Source: Anisus vortex (taxonomy: Eukaryota; Mollusca; Gastropoda; Planorbidae). Taken from it: a stretch of DNA of 64,000 nucleotides. Position 1 is the stretch's first letter, and each line of letters starts with the position of its first letter. Below are positions 46,701-53,310 of the stretch, piece by piece. Made by a program: the position numbers and the translations under genes. The notes under the pieces were generated by a model. That model was not told the DNA's origin. It searched no databases and saw only the letters and a program-made list of their open reading frames with translations. The DNA lies in contig OX421499.1 of NCBI GenBank assembly GCA_949126835.1, positions 12,645,128-12,709,127 of the forward strand. Direction: 5' to 3'.

Positions 46701-49700
46701 AGGTTTAAATCTTGTAGTATCAGTAAAAATACTAAAAGAGTTGGTGAAAGGTATTTGTTTAAATCTGATAGACCCAAGGTTTTTGTAAAGAAAAAAATGG
46801 TAATTTATGAATTATTATTTCAGAGGATTGACTTAGTTTTGACTATGCATTGGACTGGTTTATGGTGAATGGATTTGTGGTATAATTATGGCGTGGAAAA
46901 ATATATATATTCTGGTTTTGTAGTGGTGAGGAACAAGAATTGAGAATATCTATGATACAATACTATAGATTTGGTATAATAGTATGTAAATAGTAAATGG
47001 AAAACACTCATGGTTATTAAAGTGGTTGAAAAAAAAGGTGACTAATTTGTTGTCTAGATGTGGTGTTTAAGGTGTGTTGTTTGATACGTAATCACCAGTT
47101 TGAAACGCGGTTAAAAATTATTTTTCATGTAAATATAAAGTATAGATACGGTGTTAATGAAATATTGATTTTTCCAAAGGTTCTGGATGAGAAATGGTTC
47201 TACAACTGAAGCACGGTGATTCAAACACAACGTACCATTTGTAAGTGAGAGATGTTCTATCACGTCCTCACATTATCGTGAACGGTTTTTATGGACACCA
47301 TATCAAACGCAACCATGAAGACATCATATGAAGAGTACATTTATGGTGCTGACATGGAATCGAGGTCTTGTCATCGCTATATCAAGGTATATTGACATTA
47401 TCAACATGGAATCGAGGTCTTGTCATCGCTATATCAAGGTATATTGACATTATCAACATGGAATCGAGGTCATGTCATCGCTATATCAAGGTATATTGAC
47501 ATAATCAACATAGAATCAAGGTCATGTCGTTGCATGATTAAGGTACATTTACATTGTCAACGCAGAATGAAGGTCATGTCATCAACATATGGAGGAATCA
47601 ACAGATCAACACATTATTGATAACATTATAAATTTTTTTTTTTGGGTTTATGAACAATTCAACACTATATTGATTACAGACAGATAGCTCGTGGTTAAGT
47701 ATTAAATGGTAAATGCATTGTAATTATTGTTGTGACATTATTGGAACTATTTTATCAAGGTGTTGAAACTCTACAGGATGGATAATCTACAAAGGACCTA
47801 TGAAATATTCAATGAATGTACGTTCAGAAGAGGAAGGTTGCAATGATATTACATGGACCAGTATGAACTGTTATGTTTTCGGATTTGATGATATTTATAC
47901 TATTGGTTTGTGTATTCTATCAATACAGGACAGGATATACTGTGGAACCTTATGGACCTATATGTATTATATGTATTATGGACCTATTAGTGAAAGTTAT
48001 TGGTTAACATATATTGGTGAATACGTTGGTTTTGTTATATGTTATTTGTGTTGCATAACATGTTTTGATATAAATTGGGATAATTGTAATTTTTCATATA
48101 GTTCCAGTTATTGAAGAGATATATATTTTATCAGACTATTTGACGGAGATAAGAATTTTTTTTTATATAGAAATTTGTATGACAAATTTAAAGGGTCGAT
48201 GGGGGAATGTGATGATTTAAAATATATATAGTTATTTTGGTGGGACATAATTTGTATAATCTCTAACCCGGTGTTAATGTACAGAATAAACGAGTGACGT
48301 TTTACGATAAAAACAATGACGTGGGAGTTAGATGGAACGTAGCGTACATTTGAAGATAAAGACAGACGACCTAAGAATTTGGTAGTGGAAAGACGTGTTT
48401 TAGACTAGGCTATATAAACTGTGATGTATTTGAATTCATCTTGTACATAAATTGCATTAAATATTGAGTTCTCATTTCTACTACAAGCCGGCAGTTTGTT
48501 CATTGATTATTATTGTATAATGTGATCTCCCTGAGAGTTGTTAACATAATATCTACAAAATAACGGTCACAGTAGCATATAGCGTAACGTAGCATATATC
48601 GTAAGATAGCCTATAGCTTATAGTAGCGTATAGCGTAAGGTAGCATACAACGTAAGGTAGCATATAGCTTACGGTAGCATATAGCGTAAGGTAGCATGTA
48701 ACGTAAGGTAGCATATAGATTATGGTAGCATATAGCGTAAGGTAGCATATAGCGTAAGGTAGCATATAGCGTAAGGTAGCATGTAACGTAAGGTAGCATA
48801 TATATTATGGTAGCATATAGCGTAAGGTAGCATATAGCTTATGGTAGCATATAGCGTATTGTAGCATATAACGTAAGGTAGCATATAGCTTTTGGTAGAG
48901 TATAGCGTAAGGTAGCATATAACGTAAGATAGCATATAACGTAAGGTAGCATATAACGTAAGGTAGCATATAACGTAAGATAGCATATAACGTAAGGTAG
49001 CATATAACGTAAGGTAGCATATAACGTAAGGTAGCATATAGATTATGATGGCATATAGCGTAAGGTAGCATATAATAGCAAACAAGTGAGATTTGTAAAT
49101 GATGATAATCGTGGTGGCAAAAAGGATAGAGCGTTACATTGCTACTCTAAGCATATCTGATTCTCACCGTAAACACTTCCTATCCCACGGGCCTCGAAGT
49201 CTGGCGAAGTGAGTAAACCACCGATACGCTTACATTAAGAGCACACCGGTAGCGAGAACGCATGGGTGGATAGCCCATGATGAGCGTCCGAAAATCATTG
49301 CACTGCCGAGAGGCTCTGAGCCTCGGTAGGGAGGATGCAATGAGCACAACAGCCTGTCTCACCCCCCCCCCTTTCAAGGTTCTCGAAGGGGCATACCTAT
49401 AGTCTGGAATTTGTGCTACAGGGCGACAGTGCAGGTATACGAGCGAGCTATCACAATAATGATCCGATGGGAATGCCTCAGGTCAGAATGAAGTATAGTG
49501 CATGCCCTACGGAGACCAAACCCTATGTTACACGACACGCCTTATTAGAGTGCCGCGGTGTGGCTAGTCTCTGACAGGATCTTGGTGTGTCCCTCGGTCC
49601 ACCCTTTAACAAAGTTACGCCCTCGACTAAATCGCTTCAAAATCTAATCCTGCTATTCAATACAATACTGACCTCCAGTTAGTTAAAGTCTCGTGCGGCT

Positions 49701-49872
49701 TTTTCCCAAGCTGTAGCAGATTGCCCAAAAGTGGAACTCCCCGAGGTCCGGGGATGGAAGGCGTCTCGGCTAGGTACGACCTTGACCTCCAGTACAGGAC
49801 GACGGCGACCAGCAGAAGCAGACAAGCCAGTGTTGATGGCGGGAACAGGTTCACTAACCACAGCAGTGCCAT
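34398..49872 (-). CDS. Cytochrome P450, CYP2 clan (CYP1/CYP17-like), seven exons
   Basis: Haem-thiolate monooxygenase expected on the endoplasmic reticulum membrane, using P450 reductase electrons; the substrate cannot be read from sequence. Exons (minus order): 49673-49872, 40759-40962, 39981-40172, 38510-38623, 37142-37430, 35545-35717, 34398-34731. They sum to 1,506 nt: 501 residues plus TAG, a normal family length. All junctions are GT-AG; introns are phase 2 except intron 5, phase 0. Landmarks: hydrophobic anchor 9-27, proline hinge IPGPRG, C-helix W130-xxx-R134, I-helix GAGFDT 307-312, E365-xx-R368, FNPSRF 418-423, haem loop 438-450 with C448. The phrases [21 protein letters not shown] and RKCPGE favour a CYP1-like member. 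No frameshift or missing key residue. Intron 1 holds an antisense retroelement. Confidence 0.93.
34812..34995 (-). mobile_element. LINE-B 3' copy in P450 intron 6
   Basis: ATCTTATATTTTACAGACGC, TATTGCGTCCTACGCTCATC, CAACCCATTCCATGCCC. The minus strand reads [19 protein letters not shown], the ORF2 C-terminus. Confidence 0.8.
35545..35717 (-). CDS. P450 exon 6 (ExxR)
   Basis: Residues 334-391. Acceptor GACTGCAG|GTGTA, donor CACAG|GTGGGT. Carries E365-V-M-R368 and LPHSTTR. Confidence 0.92.
36001..36630. repeat. 70-bp minisatellite, nine units, in P450 intron 5
   Basis: ATGAAAGTTCAATGTTCTCT starts at 36001 and every 70 bp up to 36561. Units are nearly identical, differing mainly at ATACAG/ATACAC and one TGTACTC. 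Confidence 0.97.
36636..36812 (-). mobile_element. SINE-D copy in P450 intron 5
   Basis: Tail AAGTTTTACAGACGTTCG on the left; on the right the tRNA-like head with GATAGAACCCGCGACG (box B on minus) and CTAACAGCATGACCAGCCGG (box A region). Confidence 0.75.
36822..37079. mobile_element. SINE-C fragments in P450 intron 5
   Basis: 36822-36985 is a SINE-C body and head on minus (GAGCTGGGTAGACTCGG, ACCAGGATCGAACACAGG). 37033-37079 is a second tail fragment on plus (CATCACCGGCCCTATGGATC). Two different insertions. Confidence 0.7.
37142..37430 (-). CDS. P450 exon 5 (I-helix)
   Basis: Residues 237-333. Acceptor CCAACAG|ATCG, donor GACAGG|GTGGGT (phase 0). Carries [11 protein letters not shown] and the oxygen-activation motif GAGFDT, then [10 protein letters not shown]. 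Confidence 0.92.
37514..37793 (-). mobile_element. SINE-C copy in P450 intron 4
   Basis: AAGTAAAGTATCCCGTCGGA to GGTCACCGTCCCCC; the head on minus carries the box-B equivalent of GGATTCGAACTCAGGACC. Nearly full length. Confidence 0.8.
37970..38165 (+). mobile_element. LINE-B fragment in P450 intron 4
   Basis: AATACAACACAATAACAATC, GTACTCTTTCTTTCCAAGTG, GACATGGAATGGGTTGCC. The copy stops before the 3' tip. Confidence 0.75.
38510..38623 (-). CDS. P450 exon 4
   Basis: Residues 199-237. Acceptor GTTATCAG|GAGAG, donor CAGAG|GTACAG. Encodes [18 protein letters not shown] and the PWTRFF block; an exon of only 114 nt. Confidence 0.88.
38985..39155 (+). mobile_element. SINE-D, most complete copy, in P450 intron 3
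   Basis: tRNA-like head (GCGGCTGGTCCTGTGGTTTG, then CCCGGGTTCTCGCCC), a short body, and the tail GGACGTATTAATCTTC plus GAAGGAACGTCTGTAA. The tail closely matches the LINE-B 3' tip. Confidence 0.75.
39471..39735 (+). mobile_element. RTE-like LINE 3' fragment in P450 intron 3
   Basis: ACGGCGCAAACTGACATGGT TCGGTCACG encodes [29 protein letters not shown] and AGCGGAGTTGCTGGTTCGAC encode the following G(T)VESGRR...RSCWFD block. Broken frame. Confidence 0.7.
39981..40172 (-). CDS. P450 exon 3
   Basis: Residues 135-199. Acceptor TTTACAG|AATCG, donor TACAA|GTGGGT. Encodes [11 protein letters not shown] and ending [13 protein letters not shown]. Confidence 0.92.
40759..40962 (-). CDS. P450 exon 2
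   Basis: Residues 67-135. Acceptor CTCCCCTAG|ATTCC, donor CGGAA|GTAAGT. Encodes [18 protein letters not shown] and the C-helix WKMHRK. Confidence 0.93.
41335..41480 (-). mobile_element. SINE-D copy in P450 intron 1
   Basis: ACATACGTTCTTTTAAAG (tail), TTATTACGTCCACTGGGCCC, then GGTCGGTGGCAGGGCTAGAA CCCGGG (box-B region on minus). Confidence 0.75.
41604..41967 (+). repeat. 5' LTR
   Basis: 364 bp, TGTGATGATT...AACGGTCACA. It has a TATATAAA box at 41807-41814 and ATTAAA at 41852-41857, which would mark the U3/R boundary and the polyadenylation signal. As an intact promoter it would fire antisense to the P450 gene. Confidence 0.95.
41807..41814 (+). promoter_or_regulatory. LTR TATA box
   Basis: TATATAAA in GGCTATATAAACTG; the copy in the 3' LTR is at 48411-48418. 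Confidence 0.6.
41973..41984 (+). promoter_or_regulatory. Primer-binding site (tRNA-Lys type)
   Basis: TGGCGCCCAACG, 5 nt after the LTR, is complementary to the last 12 nt (with CCA) of the animal tRNA-Lys(CUU) type. A conserved primer site implies that reverse transcription was used, although this copy encodes no RT. Confidence 0.75.
41985..43112 (+). other. Retroelement 5' leader
   Basis: About 1.1 kb of AT-rich non-coding sequence before the ORF. A possible intron exists: AAGATAAGTAAAC at about 42718 could be a donor and TTTGTTGTAG|G at about 43090 an acceptor. Confidence 0.6.
42820..42883 (+). repeat. Leader stem-loop
   Basis: TATACACTTATTGAAAAGTC and GACTTTTCATAAGTGTATA pair over about 18 bp with one bulged T and a loop of about 25 nt. 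Its location upstream of gag suggests a packaging or dimerisation structure, by inference only. Confidence 0.65.
43113..46868 (+). CDS. Gag-protease-integrase polyprotein with Lys/Glu-rich C-terminal extension
   Basis: 1,251 residues from the first ATG (43113; a TTG at 43107 is in frame but less likely). Order: coiled coil ~30-95; gag ~110-290 with SCAN-like helices ~205-285; CCHC knuckles C317-x2-C-x4-H-x4-C330 and C340-C353; aspartic protease D416-T-G-A; integrase zinc domain H614-x6-H621-x29-C651-x2-C654; core D684, D744, E780 (DD35E). The core ends ~825. Then ~425 residues rich in Lys, Glu and Asp, probably coiled coil, with C1093-x2-C1096-x24-C1121-x2-C1124. No YxDD box, RT or RNase H block occurs in any part. 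No stop or frameshift. Codon use is A-rich, unlike the P450 exons. Confidence 0.92.
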   Translation: MEGSSVDILANYISCGKELGYAGKELDEWAERKYREQLERVERAKDKARADEIELERLKQIDKDKEREEKAKEREEKEKDRIFQLKKLELEAKNNTSNVNIGVTRPVVDQEMAIRNNMCRFTFQLFNEKDGSIDTFLKKFEMEMERQNFSSCYWSGLLGKSFTGDIPSKICMEQSDYASVKEQLLRHFGSTEEAYRKKFFEMTLSKEEDPKSYFDSLTSAMDKWLKCAKIEKSFEELKNFIIRDKAIYSLDKNLKAFIQERSPKTIEEIVDLIRNYKLAHPMAPTSKGEDYQDIICFAKGNDNFQRGRQLSRSKMKCGNCGRNNHVTKDCKDKRDNTLTCFICKKKGHIARNCFRRSNSAGNNNNNNRSQGYTQQRDHNSRFNQNRNHCGAVLSRSKGIKFFPGYVGLIPVFAVRDTGASVIAINSKYVQSNQYTGEVADCTSFDGRVIKLRLAYIDIRTPYITGRVLAHVINDAPIDLIIGNVESVKECTREEIETWEFNNKQAQCNVINECKASNTEESQTMVNSEKDTSIDSESLLNENFNLEKFKKEQREDTTLNRLFKSTEKGNTNKNSVGKVKNDTQLLVREILINGRQVEQIVVPYKYRTEIMTNAHSIPLAGHMGVGKTKNRIIQHYFWPKMSKDVKRFVKQCKVCQMKGSGSNFTKAPIQTGVTATRPFQKVAIDIIGLMPIMSNRGHRYILTLIDICSGYAEAVPLKKIESTDIVQALYLIFTRIGFPEEIISDRGTQFTSKLTKEFMETFGIKQKFTTPYHPQCNRMCERFNKTLKEMLSKISNEDPKNWDLAIPSILFAYRETTHDSTGFSPFELIYRGNSRGQLERIDAKIKCHRHKNETEKEFWRGYFSNDKSVVDWKLDKINLEKKEEEREKKVQLNKMNLGMKIMELNNEDSLCDNVVDVVKKDDIENEKSKILSGEPKVLLEESKNLNEDSICRSILDESRIVIEELKEIVEEQKVIFETLDLKVVREVRIQIEEAHIRKESEIISKESVVTMKESLEVIDKNIVHAMIEKEKHLEMSDVHNEFNDKWLLDKVDTRVLNGKSVQDSVLKDCQKDNMGIDDCQMGEMAIIDNQDMLCEDCEEEKIKGFDMLIEDGHKEKDDFKLCRECFEKNEVKFVVMETNEKEKVMEIDKGEENICCELVLLKREKDVSGMLESNCGSLIKSMSEKGCRRMKVSQELVRFKSCSISKNTKRVGERYLFKSDRPKVFVKKKMVIYELLFQRIDLVLTMHWTGLW
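47353..47600. repeat. 52-bp direct repeats in the retroelement
   Basis: Units start at 47353, 47405, 47457 and 47509, plus a decayed fifth. Each contains GAATCGAGGTCTTGTCATCG and TATATCAAGGTATATTGACA. The first two are identical; divergence increases to the right. Confidence 0.9.
47800..48114 (+). CDS. Small hydrophobic ORF in the retroelement 3' region, doubtful
   Basis: 104 codons from ATG, rich in Tyr, Ile, Cys and Trp with a hydrophobic stretch ([11 protein letters not shown]) near the end. It occupies the place where env-like genes sit in some elements, but has no signal peptide or recognised motif. It may be chance in AT-rich sequence. Confidence 0.2.
   Translation: MKYSMNVRSEEEGCNDITWTSMNCYVFGFDDIYTIGLCILSIQDRIYCGTLWTYMYYMYYGPISESYWLTYIGEYVGFVICYLCCITCFDINWDNCNFSYSSSY
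48198..48207 (+). promoter_or_regulatory. Polypurine tract
   Basis: CGATGGGGGAA immediately precedes the TGTGATG of the 3' LTR, the expected plus-strand primer site. Confidence 0.75.
48208..48571 (+). repeat. 3' LTR
   Basis: 364 bp, no difference from the 5' LTR found by eye. Followed by GTAGC, the right copy of the 5-bp target duplication. Confidence 0.95.
48572..49080. repeat. 17-bp minisatellite, target of the retroelement
   Basis: About 30 units of GTAGCATATAGCGTAAG with AACG, CTTA and ATTATG variants. A stub of the same array (about 41555-41603, TATAGCGTAAGGTAGCATAT) lies left of the 5' LTR, so the retroelement split the array. ORFs rich in MLPYAICY are artefacts. Confidence 0.93.
49081..49400. 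other. P450 intron 1 spacer, probable LINE 5' part
   Basis: Comparatively GC-rich; may be the upstream part of the LINE fragment that follows, but no frame could be recognised. Confidence 0.35.
49401..49671 (+). pseudogene. Non-LTR ORF2 C-terminal fragment next to P450 exon 1
   Basis: The plus strand reads [18 protein letters not shown], then [15 protein letters not shown], a C...H...C pattern like the zinc-knuckle end of LINE ORF2 proteins. After one stop come [18 protein letters not shown]. It runs to within a few bases of the exon 1 donor. Confidence 0.6.
49673..49872 (-). CDS. P450 exon 1 (membrane anchor and hinge)
   Basis: Residues 1-67. ATG at 49872 begins [12 protein letters not shown]; a hydrophobic segment is followed by basic residues and the [13 protein letters not shown] hinge. 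The donor is TGGAG|GTCAGT. The base before the ATG completes ATTACAG, a possible splice acceptor, so the 5' UTR is probably split. Confidence 0.9.
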
Positions 49873-50124
49873 CTGTAATGAACGTTTACTCTTTGGTATA
49901 ACTCATTCTATTTATTAGTCTTTATACCTCACTATTCATCAACCCGTCCTTCTGTCCAATCTTCTTATCGTATATATTACCGTCTGGTTTCTCATTTATT
50001 TGTGCATTCATTCATTAATACGTATAAAATATCTAACTACCAATCTCTACAAATATCTGCTTATCTATCTTATTTGACAAACTCACATACTCGTTATTGT
50101 AAGGAACATAGCGATATAATTATG

Positions 50125-50395
50125 TAAAGTAAAGTAAAGTTTCCCGTCGGAAAAATATGATCCATGGGGCTGGTGATGCAGTGGTCACCAGTTTCTGTGG
50201 CCACGACATACTAGTAGGTGGTGTGGCCAGCACAATGCCCAAGCCGCCTTTTACTTTACCCCAACTAATGTCAGGTAGACAGATTCAGGGACACCCTCCA
50301 GACCCGAGAAAAAAATTCTAGCCTTCACCAGGATTCGAACCCAAGTACCTTTCGTACGCCAGCCGAGCGCGTTGCCTCTCGGCCACCACGCCTCA
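50125..50395 (-). mobile_element. SINE-C copy upstream of the P450 start
   Basis: AAGTAAAGTTTCCCGTCGGA to CCTCTCGGCCACCACGCC. Box-B equivalent ACCAGGATTCGAACCC on plus. Nearly full length. Confidence 0.8.
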
Positions 50396-50857
50396 TACTC
50401 TCACCCATACACAGTGTATTTTTTGTATGCATATAATACAAATATCTTTCAAATTAATTTGTCTGATGTAGTTTTCTTCTAACGCTTTGTTCTTTATCTA
50501 AAACCAAACATATTCGATTAAATTTTTTTTTTCTCAAAAACACAGTCTTAGAAAAACTAAATTTGCATTATTTTGAACAACTTCTTTCATTAAGTAAATA
50601 AAACATGCATTTTTTCTGGTATTGAATAATTTATTTCATAACAAAAACTCTAAATAATAGGCTCTCTTCGCTTATAACTCAATAGTGTTGTTGTACTGTT
50701 AAGTCATCAACTTGGTAGAGAAAGGTAGCCTATATACAAATGATAGAAAACTGGGGGAAATGCACGGGTAGAAATCATAAGAAGAGGCCGGAAAATATTT
50801 AAAAAAAAATTGGAGAGATAATATTTAATGTAAACTAGAAGATAAAATAATTAGAAG

Positions 50858-50859
<2 letters not shown>
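50396..50859. other. Spacer, nothing recognised
   Basis: AT-rich; no gene or repeat family was recognised. Confidence 0.4.
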
Positions 50860-50898
<39 letters not shown>

Positions 50899-50972
50899 GA
50901 GAGAGAGAAAGAGAGAGAGAGAGAGTGAGAGAGAGAGAAAGAGAGAGAGAGAGTGAGAGAGAGAGAAAGAGA

Positions 50973-51003
<31 letters not shown>

Positions 51004-51096
51004 TGAGAGAGAGAGAGTGAGAGAGAGAGAAAGAGAGAGAGAGTGAGAGAGAGAGAAAGAGAGAGTGAGAGAGAGAGAAAGAGAGAGAGTGAGAGT

Positions 51097-51127
<31 letters not shown>

Positions 51128-51128
51128 T

Positions 51129-51159
<31 letters not shown>

Positions 51160-51202
51160 TGAGAGAGAGAGAAAGAGAGAGAAAGTGAGAGAGAGAGAGA
51201 GA

Positions 51203-51252
<50 letters not shown>
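50860..51252. repeat. (GA)n microsatellite with GTGA and GAAA variants
   Basis: About 390 bp of GA with recurring GAGAGTGAGAG and GAGAAAGAG blocks. The 143-149 codon LSLSL ORFs on minus are artefacts. Confidence 0.95.
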
Positions 51253-51256
<4 letters not shown>

Positions 51257-51379
51257 TATATAAGAGAGAAACACTTGAACAAAGTTTTTGTCTATTATTT
51301 TTAATTCCCTTTCACTTACGATTTTTTCCTGCAGTAATTTTCAAGTTTGTCCTTTAATAGTTCTAGAAGTTCTGTAGTG

Positions 51380-52306
51380 CTGGTGTCGGCAAACTAAGGC
51401 ACGCGTGTCAAACTTGGCACGCATAACCATTTTCAATGGCACGCGATTGACCTCCAAAATGTTTTTTTCTTATTGATAACAAGACAACATTTTTCCGGTT
51501 CTGAATGAGTACAACTAACCGTGGAAGCCGATGTTTCTGGATAACATAGCGACACATTTCAGCGAGTTGCATTTACAAACATAACTTTTTTTGACCTCAC
51601 TATTTAATCAAATGTGGACATGTTTTTTTTTTTAAATTAAAGTAGGTAATATACCCATTTTATTTTAGTTATTTCTAATATGTTTCTTTTTTTTTCTTTT
51701 ATACAAAAAGAAATGGCTTACAATTAATAGCTTTGTACATGATCAAACTGTAAAATGTATTTGAAAATTATATAAATATTATAAGACTAAAGAATTTATA
51801 TGTATATTTTCAAACATTACATTAACTACCCAGTTTGTATAATCACTACTTATCTATTCCGCTCAACGACAATTGACGGTTAGCTTTGAAGTACCACACA
51901 TATTAAAGAACATCTCAGTTTTGAGATCAAAATATAATTAACATTTGCAATTGTTAGATCCTCATCTTGACTACCAAATGATAATGATGAGACAATAATT
52001 ATCATAAATGTGAATGTTTAATAATAAAAAAATGTATTTAATATAAATGCAAATAAAGAGGATGATAATTACAAACACGTTAATTTTGTATGAAATATAA
52101 AACGCCTTAACGAATTTCTGTTTTAAATAATCTTCTTAGCTTTTTTCCTTTGTCTTGCTACGGAGTTAAAATAATTTTCCTATAAAAAAATAACTTTTAA
52201 AAAAGTAGGCCTATAATAGAGCAGGTTGATTTTTAGGCTGTTGGCACGCTGAATGATTAAGAAATCCTAGTTTGGCACACTGTTAGCAAAAGGTTGCCGA
52301 CCCCTG
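51380..52306. mobile_element. 0.93-kb hAT-1 element with perfect TSD
   Basis: Ends CTGGTGTCGGCAAAC and GGTTGCCGACCCCTG; CTGTAGTG is duplicated at 51372-51379 and 52307-52314. Subterminal GGCACGCGTGTC and CTGTTGGCACGCTGAATGA. The interior matches the 3.3-kb copies at 13524 and 58420 minus their nested insertions. No intact transposase ORF. Confidence 0.9.
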
Positions 52307-52359
52307 CTGTAGTGGACTTCTTCACAAGAAATAGTCTAGGCATATTATGTAAAACATAT

Positions 52360-52700
52360 GTAAAACTCTAATTTAGAAAAACTACCCAATAACAACCTGT
52401 TTCAATGCTCAGATAAACATAAAGACAAAAACACTTTCCTTAGGCCTATTCCGTATCCGAGAACACATGCATGTAAATACTATTTCTTCCCAAGCCTTGC
52501 TACAAGGTACTCTTTCTTCCCGAGTGGCATTCGGGCACGGAATGGGTTGCCTGAACAAACCAGGAAAACCAGTAACTTAACATCATTTAAAACACTACCC
52601 GGTAATAGAAATACAAGACTAGTCTCGGACCACGGATGAGCGTAGGATGCAATAATCTTCTTTATAGAATGAGCGTCTGTAATATATATAAGATGAGAAG
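52360..52700 (+). mobile_element. LINE-B 3' copy with an internal duplication
   Basis: Usual order through GGATGCAATAATCTTC and GAGCGTCTGTAATATATATA. The TACTATTTCTTCCCAAGC / TACTCTTTCTTCCCGAG block is present twice in a row (about 52477 and 52507). Confidence 0.8.
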
Positions 52701-52833
52701 ATACATTTTTCACAACTACATGAGCTTAAAACAACAAAGTATAAAACTATAAAAGACAGAAAGACGATGCTGAGCTTAAAGAGTCGACAGATTTAAAACA
52801 AAGTTTTCTAACAACATGTTTCCATGAACTTAC

Positions 52834-53050
52834 CTTCAGCTGGAAACGAGGCGATAGTGACATGAGGGAGGGTGCCCCACAAGTTGTTTTGTTTGGGGAG
52901 TAACAAAGGGGCCAGTGACCGTACGGTGGACACGGGGTGTGTGTCTGACCTCCTTAGATACCCCCTCCCCGACCCGCACTCAACAAGCCATTCGTTCAAG
53001 TTGGATTCGGTACTTCAGTACCCAGACTTGGGTGGACCGATGTGTGGGAC
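52834..53050 (-). other. Candidate 5' UTR exon of the P450 gene
   Basis: A GC-richer patch ends on minus in CAGCTGAAG|GTAAGT, an excellent splice donor. It lies 3 kb upstream of an ATTACAG acceptor that abuts the P450 ATG. The left boundary (transcription start) cannot be placed. It has no recognisable coding domain. Confidence 0.4.
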
Positions 53051-53219
53051 GCGGTGACACGGTGTGATGACCTGTAGGCTCTAATCCTAATGTGTGTATG
53101 TGTCTGCGTGTGTGTGTATGTATCTGTGTGTGTTTTCCTTTCCAGAGTTGGCTGTTACAATTGTGGTGGAATGAGAATAATTGACTCTAGTCAGATCCGA
53201 AATTATTTTGTTAATTGAT

Positions 53220-53244
53220 CAGATATATATATATATATATATAT

Positions 53245-53299
<55 letters not shown>

Positions 53300-53310
53300 C
53301 ATACATACAT
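53220..53310. repeat. (TA)n/(GATA)n microsatellite
   Basis: About 13 TA dinucleotides run into about 12 GATA units. Confidence 0.95.

Larger units (their letters stand above)
46869..48207 (+). other. Retroelement 3' non-coding region
   Basis: AT-rich, with 52-bp direct repeats and a small hydrophobic ORF (both listed separately). No RT-like or RNase-H-like frame was seen. Confidence 0.7.
41604..48571 (+). mobile_element. LTR retroelement with gag-PR-IN but no reverse transcriptase
   Basis: 6,968 bp in P450 intron 1, antisense to the gene. Two 364-bp LTRs (TGTGATG...GGTCACA, 5-bp inverted ends) look identical by eye; GTAGC flanks both sides (41599-41603, 48572-48576). A primer site, polypurine tract and single intact ORF are present, all signs of a recent insertion. 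Order: LTR, 1.1-kb leader, ORF, 1.3-kb 3' region, LTR. The SCAN-like gag and Ty3-type integrase suggest the Gmr1-like branch of Ty3/gypsy, which places IN before RT. RT and RNase H are absent, so mobility would need another element's RT. Confidence 0.93.

Noticed and set aside
46869..48207. Displaced reverse transcriptase in another frame downstream of the integrase
   Set aside because: No RT-type motif or frame longer than about 104 codons was found in this interval on either strand.
48553..49085. ORFs rich in [14 protein letters not shown]
   Set aside because: Translation of the 17-bp minisatellite; frames shift with every unit.
50825..51282. Ser/Leu-repeat ORFs of 143-149 codons
   Set aside because: Translation of a (GA)n microsatellite.
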